Assembly: GCF_001953975.1 (NCBI RefSeq)
Contig: NZ_MBEJ01000130.1
Span: 22,869-86,868, forward strand
Direction: 5' to 3'
DNA length: 64,000 nt
From: Mycobacterium sp. NS-7484
GTDB lineage: Bacteria > Actinomycetota > Actinomycetes > Mycobacteriales > Mycobacteriaceae
The translations under genes were made by a program, and so were the position numbers. Positions within the stretch are counted from its first letter, which is position 1. The number at the start of each line of letters is the position of its first letter. Below the pieces are notes generated by a model. The model had not been told where the DNA came from. It searched no databases and saw only the letters and a program-made list of their open reading frames with translations. Shown here piece by piece: positions 9,229 through 19,300 of the stretch.

Positions 9229-9810
9229 TCAGGCGTGCAGGTGTAGCTGCTCGCCGTGCGGCCCCAGGATGGTGATGGCCTCGACCGGTCCGTCGACCAC
9301 TCCGAACCAGTGCGGTGTCCACGTCGAGAACTCCACGGCCTCACCGGGTTTGACGATGAAATCCTGTTCGCCGAGGATCAGCCGCAGCTGCCCGGACAGC
9401 ACGTACATCCAGTCGCGGCCCTCGTGTACGGGAAACTCCGCGGGCGGTTTGCGGCGTCTGGCGCTGATCCTGATCTTGTAGGCGTGCAGCCCGGCCGCCG
9501 GACCGTGGCGGGTCAACGGCCAGTAGGTGATGTCGTGGTGGGTGTGTGAGGCACCGGACACCCGGGGATCTTCGGCTTGCGGCGGGCGCAGTAACTCGTC
9601 GGTGGTGACCGACAGGGCGGTGGCCAACCGGGGCAAGTGATCCAGCGCCAGCCGGCGCTTGCCCGATTCCAGCCGGCTCAGCGTCGAGACGTCGATCTGG
9701 GCGCGCCGCGCGACGTCCTCCAGGGTGAGGCCCCGTTCGGCGCGCAATTCGCGCAATCGGCGCCGGACCAGGGCGTCGATGTCGCCGGACTCGGCCGCAT
9801 TTGCCTGCAT
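9229..9810 (-). CDS. XRE-family regulator with C-terminal cupin domain
   Basis: 193 aa. Residues 13-68 are an XRE helix-turn-helix (LRELRAERGLTLEDVARRAQ, then VSTLSRLESGKR). Residues about 110-190 are a cupin with the small-molecule-binding beta-barrel pattern (HEGRDWMYVLSGQL, PGEAVEFSTWTPHW). This layout is common in regulators that sense small ligands. It is divergent from the reductase-methyltransferase fusion 48 bases away, its most probable target. A perfect palindrome lies across its own start codon (9799-9817), which suggests autoregulation. It converges with the RNase H gene, one base between stops. Confidence 0.88.
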   Translation of the reverse strand: MQANAAESGDIDALVRRRLRELRAERGLTLEDVARRAQIDVSTLSRLESGKRRLALDHLPRLATALSVTTDELLRPPQAEDPRVSGASHTHHDITYWPLTRHGPAAGLHAYKIRISARRRKPPAEFPVHEGRDWMYVLSGQLRLILGEQDFIVKPGEAVEFSTWTPHWFGVVDGPVEAITILGPHGEQLHLHA

Positions 9811-9817
9811 GGCAAAT
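9799..9817. promoter_or_regulatory. Palindrome over the XRE start codon, probable operator
   Basis: ATTTGCC-tgcat-GGCAAAT: a perfect 7-bp inverted repeat with a five-base spacer whose centre includes the start codon of the XRE-cupin gene (9810-9808) and which lies about 41 bases upstream of the divergent fusion gene. The nearby TTGGCA at 9822 and GGCAA at 9842 look like further half sites. XRE regulators usually bind such short palindromes; binding here is inferred. Confidence 0.55.
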
Positions 9818-9857
9818 TAGCTTGGCACTTTGGCGCATGTTCGGCAAGCTCGATGGC

Positions 9858-11411
9858 ATGGAAAACGTTTGGGATTGCATCGTCGTCGGTGGGGGAGCGG
9901 CCGGTCTGAGCGCCGCGCTGGTACTGGGCCGGGCCCGGCGCCGGGTGTTGCTCGTCGACGCGGGAACGCAAAGCAACCTGACTGCCCACGGGATCGGCGG
10001 TCTGCTGGGCCACGACGGCCGTCCGCCCGCCGAACTCTATGCGGCCGGCCGCGCTGAGCTGGTGGCCTATCCGAGCGTCGAGGTGCGCACCGGTGAGGTG
10101 GTGCACGGGCATGCGGGTTTCGAACTCGAGCTCGGCGATGGCACCCGCGAGCGGGCCAGGACCGTACTGCTGGCCACCGGCATGGAGTACCGGCCGCCGC
10201 GGCTTGCCGGCCTCGAAAAGCTCTGGGGCACCTCGGTTTTCCATTGCCCGTTCTGCGATGGCTGGGAGAACCGCGACAAGCCGCTCGCGGTGATCGCCCA
10301 GGGTGATCGCGCGGTGCACATGGCGCTGATGCTGCGGGGCTGGACAGACGATGTCGTGGTCCTGACCGACGGCGACCGTGGCTTGGACGAAGGGCAGGCC
10401 AAGAAGCTGGACGCGGCCGGAATCGGCGTCGACGAACGGGCGATCACCGAATTGATCGCTCAGGACGGTGAATTGGTGGCCGTGGAGTTCACCGACGGCA
10501 CCCGGCTGGACCGACGCGGCGCGCTGGTGGCCGCCACCCTGCACCAACGTTCGCCGCTGGCCGCGCAGCTCGGCGCGGTCTCGGCGCCCGGACCGATCGT
10601 CGCCGACGGCCTGATCGTCGACGCGTTCGCCCGCACCTCGGTGCCGGGTCTGTTCGCCGCCGGCGACCTGTGCGCCCAGATGCCGCAGGTGGCCGCCGCG
10701 GTGGCCTCCGGCAGCCAGGCCGCCGCCGCCATCGTCCAGCATCTGCTCGGTGAAGACGTCGGCCTTCCCGTGCCGCCGTGGCCGGCGCAGACCGCCGTCA
10801 CCGCCCAATTCTGGGAACGGCACTACGGTCAGCGCGGTCAGATCTGGAGCGGCCGGGTCAATGCCCAACTGGCGAAGATCGCCGCAGACCTGCCGGCCGG
10901 CCGTGTGTTGGATCTGGGCTGCGGGGAGGGTGGCGACGCCGTCTGGCTGGCCGAACAGGGCTGGCAGGTGACCGCCGTCGACGTCTCGGAGACCGCCCTC
11001 ACGCGCGCCGCTGCCGAAGCCCGGAAACGGGGCGTGGCGGACCGCGTCACGTTCGAACGGCACGATCTGGCCGAGAGCTTGCCGGACGGGCCCTTCGACC
11101 TGGTCTCCGCGCAGTTCCTGCAATCGCCGCTTTTCATGGATCGCGTCGACATGTTGCGTCGCGCAGCCGGTACGGTGGCCGGCGGTGGCCGTCTCGTTGT
11201 CGTCGACCACGGAGCCGCACCGCCCTGGGCGCCCGAACACGTCCGGACGTTCCCGTTCCCGAGTGCTCAGGACGTGGTCGACTCGCTGGACCTCGACGAC
11301 GCTGAATGGGAACGGGTCCGGGTCGGCAGCGAGGAGCGGGAGGCGACCGGGCCTGATGGGCAACCGGGCACCCTGATCGACAACGTGATGGTGCTGCGCC
11401 GTCGGGGATAG
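9858..11411 (+). CDS. Fused thioredoxin-reductase-like oxidoreductase / SAM methyltransferase
   Basis: 517 aa. Residues 5-305 are a thioredoxin-reductase-like flavoprotein: FAD motif GGGAAG (11-16), redox pair Cys130-Pro-Phe-Cys133 followed by D-G-W, and the C-terminal FAD motif F-A-A-G-D. The NADPH-binding Rossmann motif is degenerate (VIAQGDRAVHMA rather than G-x-G-x-x-A). Residues about 315-517 are a class I methyltransferase with SAM motif VLDLGCGEGGDAVWLA (about residue 350), TehB-like. ATG 9858 was chosen; ATG 9837 in frame is the alternative. The substrate is unknown. The degenerate NADPH site would fit an oxidase like GliT rather than a true thioredoxin reductase, but this is inference. 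Confidence 0.85.
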   Translation: MENVWDCIVVGGGAAGLSAALVLGRARRRVLLVDAGTQSNLTAHGIGGLLGHDGRPPAELYAAGRAELVAYPSVEVRTGEVVHGHAGFELELGDGTRERARTVLLATGMEYRPPRLAGLEKLWGTSVFHCPFCDGWENRDKPLAVIAQGDRAVHMALMLRGWTDDVVVLTDGDRGLDEGQAKKLDAAGIGVDERAITELIAQDGELVAVEFTDGTRLDRRGALVAATLHQRSPLAAQLGAVSAPGPIVADGLIVDAFARTSVPGLFAAGDLCAQMPQVAAAVASGSQAAAAIVQHLLGEDVGLPVPPWPAQTAVTAQFWERHYGQRGQIWSGRVNAQLAKIAADLPAGRVLDLGCGEGGDAVWLAEQGWQVTAVDVSETALTRAAAEARKRGVADRVTFERHDLAESLPDGPFDLVSAQFLQSPLFMDRVDMLRRAAGTVAGGGRLVVVDHGAAPPWAPEHVRTFPFPSAQDVVDSLDLDDAEWERVRVGSEEREATGPDGQPGTLIDNVMVLRRRG

Positions 11412-11425
11412 GCCCCGATCGCCCG

Positions 11426-11484
11426 CCGTTTTCGACCCCAGGGCGGTAACTTTCGACGAGGAACAACCATGATGTCGAAAACGG
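11426..11484. repeat. 11-bp inverted repeat between fusion gene and rnpB
   Basis: CCGTTTTCGAC (11426-11436) is repeated as its exact complement GTCGAAAACGG (11474-11484), with a 37-base loop that contains a further TTTCGACGAGG. It sits 15 bases after the stop of the fusion gene and 28 bases before the rnpB 5' end, so it may be a terminator for the former or a control element for the latter. Confidence 0.5.
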
Positions 11485-11511
11485 TGGGCCCGTCGCGGTA
11501 CGGTGATCAGC

Positions 11512-11903
<392 letters not shown>

Positions 11904-11910
11904 CCCAGCC

Positions 11911-13416
11911 CTAGTGGGCTTTACGGACCGCCTTGTCCAGCTTCTTGAGCGCATCGGCCAGCAGCGCCCGCGACTGCTGGGCCAGCTCGTCCTCCTGCCG
12001 GTAGAGCAGTCCGTAGGTGAAAGTGTCCTCGCCGGCGGCGTGGGCGGCGTCGGCCTGGGTGCTCAGGTGGGCCTTGCTCACCACGCTGTCCTGGTGGTCG
12101 CCGAGCAGGGTCTGGATGCTCTTGGCGCGTTCGGACACCTTGTCTGCCCCGGTGGCGGCCGCGGTGTAGCGAAGCCGCTTGGCGCCCTTGCGAATTCGAT
12201 GCAGGGCCTCGTCCTTCTCCGCGGCGTCGGCATCCTCGGCCGCCACCTTGGCTGCGGACTTGGCGGCCTTGCGCACCCTCTTGTACGCCGCGTCGATCTT
12301 CACCGAAGGCCGTGCCCGGTCGGCGGATTCGGGCTGCTCGGCGGTCACCAACTCATCCAGGGCGTCCAGCAGCCGGAAGTACCGTGGCGAGCGCATCGCC
12401 AGCAGGGAGCGCCGCAGGCCGGCGGTGTAGCGGCGGTTGGCGCCTTCGACCAGCCGTTCGCGCACCGGGCCGCGGACCAGTTCGGGAGGCAGTTCGTCGA
12501 GTGCGCGCTGATAGCGCTCGGCCAGCACCTCGGCGTCGCGTGCCACGCCGAGCACCGCGGCCAGGGCACGCAGTTCGTCGAGCACCCATCCGTGTTCGTC
12601 GAGTCCGAACGAGTCTTTGGAGGCCTGCAGCAGGCTGCGGATCTTGCGGGTGGTCACCCGCATCTGATGCACCGAGTCGTAGGCGTCCGCGCGCACGGCC
12701 CGGTCCCAGACCAGTAGCGCCTCGATCTGCTCGGCGATGGCTCGGTGCACCGGGTCGGCCGGCGGCTGCGGTGCCGGCAGTTGATCGGTGCCGAGCACCT
12801 TGGCCAGCTTCGAGCCGTGCCCGGCGGGAGCCGCTCCGGCGTCGGCCAACCGGTTCGCCAGCCGATCCATCAGGTCCTTGGGTGCCGTGCTGGTCGACGC
12901 GGGCAGCAGTTCCAACTCCCACTCGCGCCAGCTCTGTTGCTCGGCGTCCGCTCCGGCGGCCGAGGCGGTGACCCGGTCATCGCAGAACTCCGCCAGCGGC
13001 GTGCCGTCGGCCCCGTGCAGCACCTCGATCCGCCGCTCGGTGCTGATCCGGGCCACCGGGGCCAGCGGGCGGTCCCGCACGATCGCCAGCACGATGTCGC
13101 GGAGATCCTCGGGCACCGTGTCTGTCGACGTACCGAGAGGAGCGCGCACCTCGGTACGGGTGTCGGGGCCGGCGGGCAGCTTCAGATGCCAGCCGGCATC
13201 ACTGCCGCCGGTGCGGCGCCGCAGCGTGATCCGGTGCGCCGCCAGGTCCCGACCGGGGGTGTCGAAGTACACCGCATCGAGTTGCTGTGCGCCCGAACGG
13301 ATCACCTCGGCGATGGCCGACAACCCGTCGAACGACGGCGATACCGTGTCCTCGGCGACCGCGAACTTGCGTTCGATTTCGGTGTACCTGGCGGTCTTGG
13401 GCTTGCCGGGGGCCAT
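11911..13416 (-). CDS. CYTH and CHAD domain protein (Rv2226-like)
   Basis: 501 aa. The N-terminal CYTH (triphosphate tunnel metalloenzyme) domain, about residues 8-195, shows the ExExK-type start E-I-E-R-K-F and the alternating charged strands of the tunnel (FDTPGRDLAAHRITLRRR). The C-terminal CHAD domain, about 215-500, is helical with conserved His/Arg (SVHQMRVTTRKIRS, LHRIRKGAKRLRY) and binds polyphosphate in characterised members. CYTH-CHAD proteins are linked to inorganic polyphosphate or triphosphate metabolism. ATG 13416 was preferred to GTG 13458 because GAAGGTGA lies just upstream. It converges on rnpB, eight bases apart. Confidence 0.9.
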   Translation of the reverse strand: MAPGKPKTARYTEIERKFAVAEDTVSPSFDGLSAIAEVIRSGAQQLDAVYFDTPGRDLAAHRITLRRRTGGSDAGWHLKLPAGPDTRTEVRAPLGTSTDTVPEDLRDIVLAIVRDRPLAPVARISTERRIEVLHGADGTPLAEFCDDRVTASAAGADAEQQSWREWELELLPASTSTAPKDLMDRLANRLADAGAAPAGHGSKLAKVLGTDQLPAPQPPADPVHRAIAEQIEALLVWDRAVRADAYDSVHQMRVTTRKIRSLLQASKDSFGLDEHGWVLDELRALAAVLGVARDAEVLAERYQRALDELPPELVRGPVRERLVEGANRRYTAGLRRSLLAMRSPRYFRLLDALDELVTAEQPESADRARPSVKIDAAYKRVRKAAKSAAKVAAEDADAAEKDEALHRIRKGAKRLRYTAAATGADKVSERAKSIQTLLGDHQDSVVSKAHLSTQADAAHAAGEDTFTYGLLYRQEDELAQQSRALLADALKKLDKAVRKAH

Positions 13417-13513
13417 AGTCACCTTCGCTTGCGCCGGAGGCGGGAAATCGGATGGCACCAGCGTGCCACATCCCCTCAGGCGTCACGACCGATACATCTC
13501 TTAGGGTTGCTGC

Positions 13514-14209
13514 ATGGGGGATGGCACGACTCCGAACGCCGGTGCCGGACGCGGACGTCCGCGTCTGGAGCAGCCGCGCCGCCCGGGCCGCACCGCCCGC
13601 GAGGAGATCCTCGACGCCGCGGCCGAGTTGTTCACCAACCACGGCTACGCCAGCACCTCAACCCGGCGGATCGCCGACGCGGTCGGGGTGCGGCAGGCGT
13701 CGCTGTACCACCATTTCGCCACCAAGGACGACATCCTCGACGCACTGCTGGGCGGAACGGTCGACGAGGCCTTGCGATTGGGCACCGAAATGCTCGAAGC
13801 TCAGGGCCCGGCGGTCCAGCGCCTGCACACGCTCGTCATCGCCGATGCCCACCAACTCTGCGCCGGCCGGTGGAACCTCGGCGCGCTGTATCTGCTGCCC
13901 GAGCTGCGCACCGACCGGTTCGAGCCGTTCCGCCGCCGCCGGGCCGAATTGCGTGCGGTCTACCGCAGCCTGTCCGAGGCGGTGATCGCCGAATGCGCGG
14001 GCCCGCCCGACGCCGCCGACCTGCCGTTCCGTTTGGTGGAATCGGTGATCAACTGCCGTTCCGACGACGTCGAGAGCACACCCGCGCAGCCGTGGGTGAT
14101 CGGGGAGGGTGCGCTGCGCCTCCTCGGGTTCGACGGCGATTTCGCCCCGCTGGTGCGCGCCACGGCGGTTCGGCTGGGTGTGCAACCACCTCAACGGCCG
14201 GCCCGCTAA
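13514..14209 (+). CDS. TetR/AcrR-family transcriptional regulator
   Basis: 231 aa. Residues about 25-75 carry the TetR DNA-binding domain (REEILDAAAELFTNHGYAST, then VGVRQASLYHHFATKDDIL). The remaining residues are an alpha-helical ligand-binding domain of no recognised subfamily. The first 25 residues are Pro/Arg-rich and probably disordered. It is followed nine bases later by an enoyl-CoA hydratase gene and is divergent from the CYTH-CHAD gene, so it may control the hydratase. The ligand is unknown. Confidence 0.88.
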   Translation: MGDGTTPNAGAGRGRPRLEQPRRPGRTAREEILDAAAELFTNHGYASTSTRRIADAVGVRQASLYHHFATKDDILDALLGGTVDEALRLGTEMLEAQGPAVQRLHTLVIADAHQLCAGRWNLGALYLLPELRTDRFEPFRRRRAELRAVYRSLSEAVIAECAGPPDAADLPFRLVESVINCRSDDVESTPAQPWVIGEGALRLLGFDGDFAPLVRATAVRLGVQPPQRPAR

Positions 14210-14218
14210 AGTGCGGAC

Positions 14219-15004
14219 GTGACCGAGCCCACGTATGAAGCCATCTCGTTCGAGCAGTCCGGCGCCGTCGCGCACATCACGCTGAACCGGCCGGACGCCG
14301 CGAATGGCATGAACGACACCATGACTCGCGAGCTCGCCGACGCCGCGCGCCGCTGCGACACCCCCGCGACGAAGGCCGTGGTGCTGACCGGTGCCGGTCG
14401 TTTCTTCTGCGCGGGCGGCGATCTCAAATCATTCGCCACCGCTCCGGACCGGGGTCGGTTCATCAAGGGCGTCGCAGACGATCTGCACCAGGCCATCTCG
14501 TCGTTCGCCCGGATGGATGCCGTGCTGATCACGGCGGTCAACGGCACCGCGGCCGGCGCCGGATTCAGCCTCGCGGTGGCCGGTGACCTGGTGGTGGCCG
14601 CCGAATCCGCGACTTTCACCATGGCCTACACCAAGGTGGGGCTGAGCCCCGACGGCAGCGCCTCCTACCACCTGCCGCGCCTGGTCGGCCTGCGTCGGGC
14701 ACAGGAACTCATCCTGACCAACCGCACGCTCTCGGCCACCGAGGCCCTGGAGTGGGGACTGCTCACCGACGTCGTCGCCGACGACGAACTGGGCAGCCGG
14801 GCAGCGAAGCTGGCCGAGCAGGTGGCCGCCGGATCCGGTGGGTCCAACGGCGCGGTCAAGTCACTGCTGGTGTCCTCGTTCAAGAACAGCCTCGAAGAGC
14901 AGATGGTGGCCGAAGCCCGGTTCATCGCCGAGCGAGCCAACTCCGCAGACGGCCGCGAGGGCGTGGATGCGTTCCTGGCCAAGCGACGGGCGGAGTTCGC
15001 TTAG
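14219..15004 (+). CDS. Enoyl-CoA hydratase/isomerase family protein
   Basis: 261 aa crotonase fold. Oxyanion-hole segments FFCAGGDLKSF (about residue 62) and AAGAGFSLAVAGDLVVA (about residues 105-120) are visible. The usual catalytic Glu of hydratases (near G-A-G-x-x-L in the second segment) is not clearly conserved; the later position reads K-V-G-L-S-P-D-G, where isomerase-like members carry Asp, so dehydratase, isomerase or thioesterase activity are all possible. The GTG start is nine bases after the TetR stop. The stop shares TTAG with the convergent aldo-keto reductase gene. Confidence 0.85.
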   Translation: MTEPTYEAISFEQSGAVAHITLNRPDAANGMNDTMTRELADAARRCDTPATKAVVLTGAGRFFCAGGDLKSFATAPDRGRFIKGVADDLHQAISSFARMDAVLITAVNGTAAGAGFSLAVAGDLVVAAESATFTMAYTKVGLSPDGSASYHLPRLVGLRRAQELILTNRTLSATEALEWGLLTDVVADDELGSRAAKLAEQVAAGSGGSNGAVKSLLVSSFKNSLEEQMVAEARFIAERANSADGREGVDAFLAKRRAEFA

Positions 15005-15864
15005 ATCGCGAGATCCGCCGGCAGCTCGATCTCGGCCACGGCCAGGTTCTCCTCCAGATGCTCGACCGACGAGGTGCCCGGGATCAGCAGCACGTTGGGC
15101 GCGACATTCAGCGTCCAGGCCAACGCGATCTGCGCCGGCGTCCGACCCAGCTCACCGGCGACCCGCCGGATCTCCGGGTGGCCCAGCACCGGATTGTCGG
15201 GGGCGAACGCCGAACCCAGCGGAAAGAACGGGACGAACGCGATGTTGCGTTCGCTGCACAGCTCGAGCACCGGTTGCGAGCTGCGGTCGGCGAGGTTGTA
15301 GGCATTCTGCACGCACGCGATTTCGGTACGTTTGAGCGCGATCTCCAGATGTTCGCGACAGATGTTGCTCAGCCCGATCCCGGCGATCAGGCCCTCGTCG
15401 CGCGCGGCGATCATGGTGTCCAGTTGCCGTTCGAACAAGGGACGGTCGACGTCGGCGGCAGCGCCGAGGCCGGCCCCGAAGACCCTCAGGTTGACCGCGG
15501 CAAGCTGGTCGACGGCCAGGGTGCGCAGGTTCTCTTCGAGGTCTCGGCGCAGCTCGTCGGGCTGCTGGGCCGGTAGCCAGTTGGCCTGATCGTCACGTTT
15601 ACCGCCGACCTTGCTGACCAGAGCCAGGTTCTCGGGGTAGGGGTGCAGCGCCTCCCGGATGAGTTCGTTGGCCACCGCAGGGCCGTAGATCTGCGCGGTG
15701 TCGATGTGGTCGACGCCGAGTTCGATGGCGCGCCGCAGCACCGCGATGGCTCGGTCATGGTCACGCGGTGGCCCGAAAACGCCTGGTCCGGGCAACTGCA
15801 TGGCACCGAATCCGACCCGGTGAACGGTGTGCGAACCGATCTGGAACGTCTGAGGCAGAGACAT
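15001..15864 (-). CDS. Aldo/keto reductase
   Basis: 287 aa TIM-barrel NADPH-dependent oxidoreductase. The catalytic tetrad is represented by Asp in HIDTAQIYG (about 52-60, including Tyr58) and Lys in ALVSKVGGK (about 84). The motif SNICREHLEIA and the C-terminal IPGTSSVEHLEENLA, which binds the cofactor phosphate, are present. The substrate is unknown. ATG 15864 is preceded by AAAGGTCGG. It faces a MarR regulator across an 89-base spacer with palindromic and directly repeated sequence, so it is probably that regulator's target. Confidence 0.9.
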   Translation of the reverse strand: MSLPQTFQIGSHTVHRVGFGAMQLPGPGVFGPPRDHDRAIAVLRRAIELGVDHIDTAQIYGPAVANELIREALHPYPENLALVSKVGGKRDDQANWLPAQQPDELRRDLEENLRTLAVDQLAAVNLRVFGAGLGAAADVDRPLFERQLDTMIAARDEGLIAGIGLSNICREHLEIALKRTEIACVQNAYNLADRSSQPVLELCSERNIAFVPFFPLGSAFAPDNPVLGHPEIRRVAGELGRTPAQIALAWTLNVAPNVLLIPGTSSVEHLEENLAVAEIELPADLAI

Positions 15865-15877
15865 GTCCGACCTTTCG

Positions 15878-15913
15878 TTAGATGTCTAACTATATGAGAT
15901 CGAACTATATGAG
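15878..15913. promoter_or_regulatory. Palindrome and direct repeats between AKR and MarR genes
   Basis: TTAGA-tg-TCTAA (15878-15889) is a perfect palindrome. It runs into two copies of AACTATATGAG (15888-15898 and 15903-15913), 15 bases apart, in AT-rich sequence unlike its surroundings. A MarR-type repressor operator controlling both divergent genes is the simplest reading. Confidence 0.55.
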
Positions 15914-15953
15914 CGCTGATATTCTCTGTCAACGAGACGAAGGGGGCCGATTC

Positions 15954-16385
15954 GTGGACGAGCAGCAGGCCGCGGCAGCGCTTGCCGACGCCTTCGGCCG
16001 CGCGGCCAAATCCGTGGTTCGGGCATTCGACGAACGGCTTGGCGACCGCGGGGTATCGACCCCGCGGTCCAAGCTGCTGGCCGAGATCGATCGGCTGCAG
16101 CCCGTGCGGTCGGCGGAGGTGGCCCGGGCCGTGGGCGTTACCCAGGCCACCGCGTCAACCCTGGTCGATGCGCTGGTCCGGGAAGGCTTGGTGGCCCGGG
16201 CTCCCGACGAAAACGACCGTCGCGCAGTGCAATTGACGACGACGGCGGCCGGGAGTGAACAAGCCCGTAGCTGGCGGGCCGATTACATCGCCGCCGCGCA
16301 GGAGATGTTCGCCGGCTTCACCGACGACGATAAGTCGCTGCTGACTCAGCTTCTCGACAAACTCGCCGACACGCTGAATCAGTAA
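15954..16385 (+). CDS. MarR-family transcriptional regulator
   Basis: 143 aa winged-helix regulator: VRSAEVARAVGVTQATASTLVDALVREGLV forms the recognition helices and ARAPDENDRRAVQLTTT the wing, interrupted here only for description. GTG 15954 is preferred because GAAGGGGG lies about eight bases upstream and the length is then typical; ATG 15909 is an alternative, but it lies inside the repeated operator-like sequence. Divergent from the aldo/keto reductase and convergent with panB (7-base overlap). Confidence 0.88.
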   Translation: MDEQQAAAALADAFGRAAKSVVRAFDERLGDRGVSTPRSKLLAEIDRLQPVRSAEVARAVGVTQATASTLVDALVREGLVARAPDENDRRAVQLTTTAAGSEQARSWRADYIAAAQEMFAGFTDDDKSLLTQLLDKLADTLNQ

Positions 16386-19300
16386 GAGTGCTCCTCGGCC
16401 GGGAACACTCCGGCTGCCACATCACTCGCGTATTGGCTTGCCGCCCGGTGCAATTCACCGCCGACGTCGCCGAACCGCTTGACGAACTTGGCGGTCTTGC
16501 CGCTGGTGAGCCCGGCCATGTCCTGCCAGACCAGGACCTGCGCATCGCAATTGGGCCCCGCGCCGATGCCGACCGTCGGGATGGTCAGCTTGCCGGTGAT
16601 CTGGGTGGCCAACTCGGCCGGCACCATCTCCAGCACCACCGCGATCGCGCCGGCCTCCTGCACCGCGATCGCGTCGTGGATGGTCTGCTCGGCGGCGTCG
16701 CCGCGGCCCTGCACGCGGAACCCGCCCAGGCCGTTGACGCTCTGCGGGGTGAAACCGATGTGGGCCACCACCGGGATGCCGGCAGCGCTCAGCGTGGCGA
16801 TCTGATCGGCCATCCGCTCGCCGCCTTCGAGTTTGATCGCCTGCGCGCCCGTCTCCTTCATGAAGCGGGTGGCCGTCGCGAGGGCCTGCTGCGGGCTGGA
16901 TTCGTAACTACCGAACGGCAGGTCGGCCACCACGAGGGCGTGCGGGGCGCCCTTGACGACCGCGCGAGCCAGCGGGATCAACTCGTCGATGCTGATCGGC
17001 ACCGTGGTGTCGTAGCCGTACACCACGTTCGCCGCCGAGTCGCCGACGAGCAGCACCGGAATGCCGGCGTCGTCGAAGATTCGCGCACTGGAGTAGTCGT
17101 AACAGGTGAGCATCGCCCACTTGTGACCTTCGGACTTCCACTTCTGCAGCGTCAGCGTGCGCACCTTGGTGCGGGGTTTGGCTGACTCGGTGGCACCATA
17201 AACAGACTGTTCAGACATCATCGTCCTTTGTGATGGTCGGTTCGAAGCCTCGAGGCCGCCTCGCGGTCCCCGGGTTCGGCTGACATGCCAAGTCTGCCAC
17301 TGCCGTCGATACCGGCAAAAGCAGGGTTTGAGTGGATTTCCTCACAGTCACGACACCGGGCCTTAACATCAGCGGCATGCAACGGCTCAGCGGACTCGAC
17401 GCCAGCTTCCTGTATCTCGAAACCCCCGCACAGCCCATGCACGTGTGCTCGGTGCTGGAACTGGACACGTCGACCATGCCGGGCGGCTACACCTTCGACC
17501 GGCTGCGTGACGCACTCTCGCTGACCATCAAGGCGATGCCGCAATTCCGCGAGAAGCTCGCCGACAGCCGGTTCAACCTCGATCACCCGGTGCGGGTGGA
17601 GGACAACGACTTTGACGTCAACCGCCACCTGCACCGGATCGGCTTACCCGCCCCGGGCGGACGCGCCGAGCTGTCGGAGATCTGTGGCCACATCGCCTCA
17701 CTGCCACTGGACCGGACTCGCCCGCTGTGGGAGATGTGGGTGATCGAGAACGTCGCGGGCACCGATGCCCGCGCCGGTGGCCGGCTGGCGCTCATGACCA
17801 AGGTGCACCACTCGGCTGTCGACGGGGTGACCGGCGCCAACTTGATGTCGCAGCTGTGCACCACCGAAGCCGACGCCCCGCCGCCTGAGCCGGTGGAGGG
17901 AGTTGGCGGCGCCACCGAGGCCGAGATCGCCATCAGCGGTGCGCTGAGGTTTGCGGCCCGTCCGCTCAGGCTGGCCGACGTGCTGCCGTCCACCGCCAAC
18001 ACCGTCATCGACACGGTGCGGCGGGCGTTCAGTGGGCAAGCCATGGCCGCGCCGTTCAACGCGCCGAAAACCGCCTTCAACACCAACATCACCGGCGCTC
18101 GCAACGTCGCCTTCGCCCAGATGGACCTCGAGGACATCAAGACCGTCAAGAACCACTTCGACGTCAAGGTCAACGACGTGGTGATGGCCCTGGTGTCCGG
18201 GGTGCTGCGCCGCTTCCTCGACGAGCGAGGCGAACTACCCGAAAACTCCCTGGTGGCAATGGTGCCGGTGTCGGTGCACGACCGCTCCGACCGGCCCGGC
18301 CGCAACCAGGTGTCGGGGATGTTCTCGAAACTGGAAACCCACATCGCCGACCCGGCCGAACGGCTGCGCGCCATCGCCGCATCGAATTCCGTTGCCAAGC
18401 AACACAGTTCCGCGATCGGTGCCACGCTGCTGCAGGACTGGACCCAGTTCGCCGCGCCTGCGGTGTTCGGCGCCGCGATGCGCGTGTACGCGGCCAGCCG
18501 GTTGTCCGGGGCCAAACCCGTCCACAACCTGGTGATCTCGAATGTGCCCGGCCCGCAGGTGCCGCTGTACCTGTTGGGCTGCGAGGTCAAGGCCATGTAC
18601 CCGCTCGGGCCGATCTTCCACGGGTCCGGGCTGAACATCACCGTGATGTCGTTGACCGGCATGCTCGACGTGGGCATCATGTCGTGCCCCGATCTGCTGC
18701 CTGACCTGTGGGATATGGCCGACGACTTCCACGTCGCCCTCGACGAACTCCTGGCCGCCACCCGAGAGCAACGGTAGCCTCGCCGTACCTGGGGAGTAGG
18801 CCGGGCCTGCGACGATGTCACGTCATGGCAGCATGGTCAGCCATGAAGGTCAGGACGAGGTTCGGCGCGCTGCTGGCGTTGACGGCGCTGGCAGCGGCAG
18901 GCTGCACCCAGGTGATCGACGGGCAGGCACAGATCGCGGTGCCCCGGCCCGGCACGCCGGTGCAGTGGCTGCCGTGCAACGCCGGTGCCGGTGACCACGT
19001 ACAGATCCCCGACGGTGCCGAATGCGGCATGTTGTCGGTGCCGGTCGACTACGCCGCGCCCGACGGCGAGGTCGCGCGGCTGGCGATGATCCGTTTCCCG
19101 GCCGCCGGTCAGAAGATCGGCTCCCTGGTGATCAACCCGGGTGGCCCCGGTGAATCGGGCGTGGAATCGGCGGTGTCGCTGTTGCCGAGCCTGCCGCAGT
19201 CGGTCAAGGACCGCTTCGACATCGTCGGGTTCGATCCGCGCGGCGTGGGCTCCTCGATGCCGGCGGTGTGGTGCAACTCCGATGAGGACAACGACCGGTT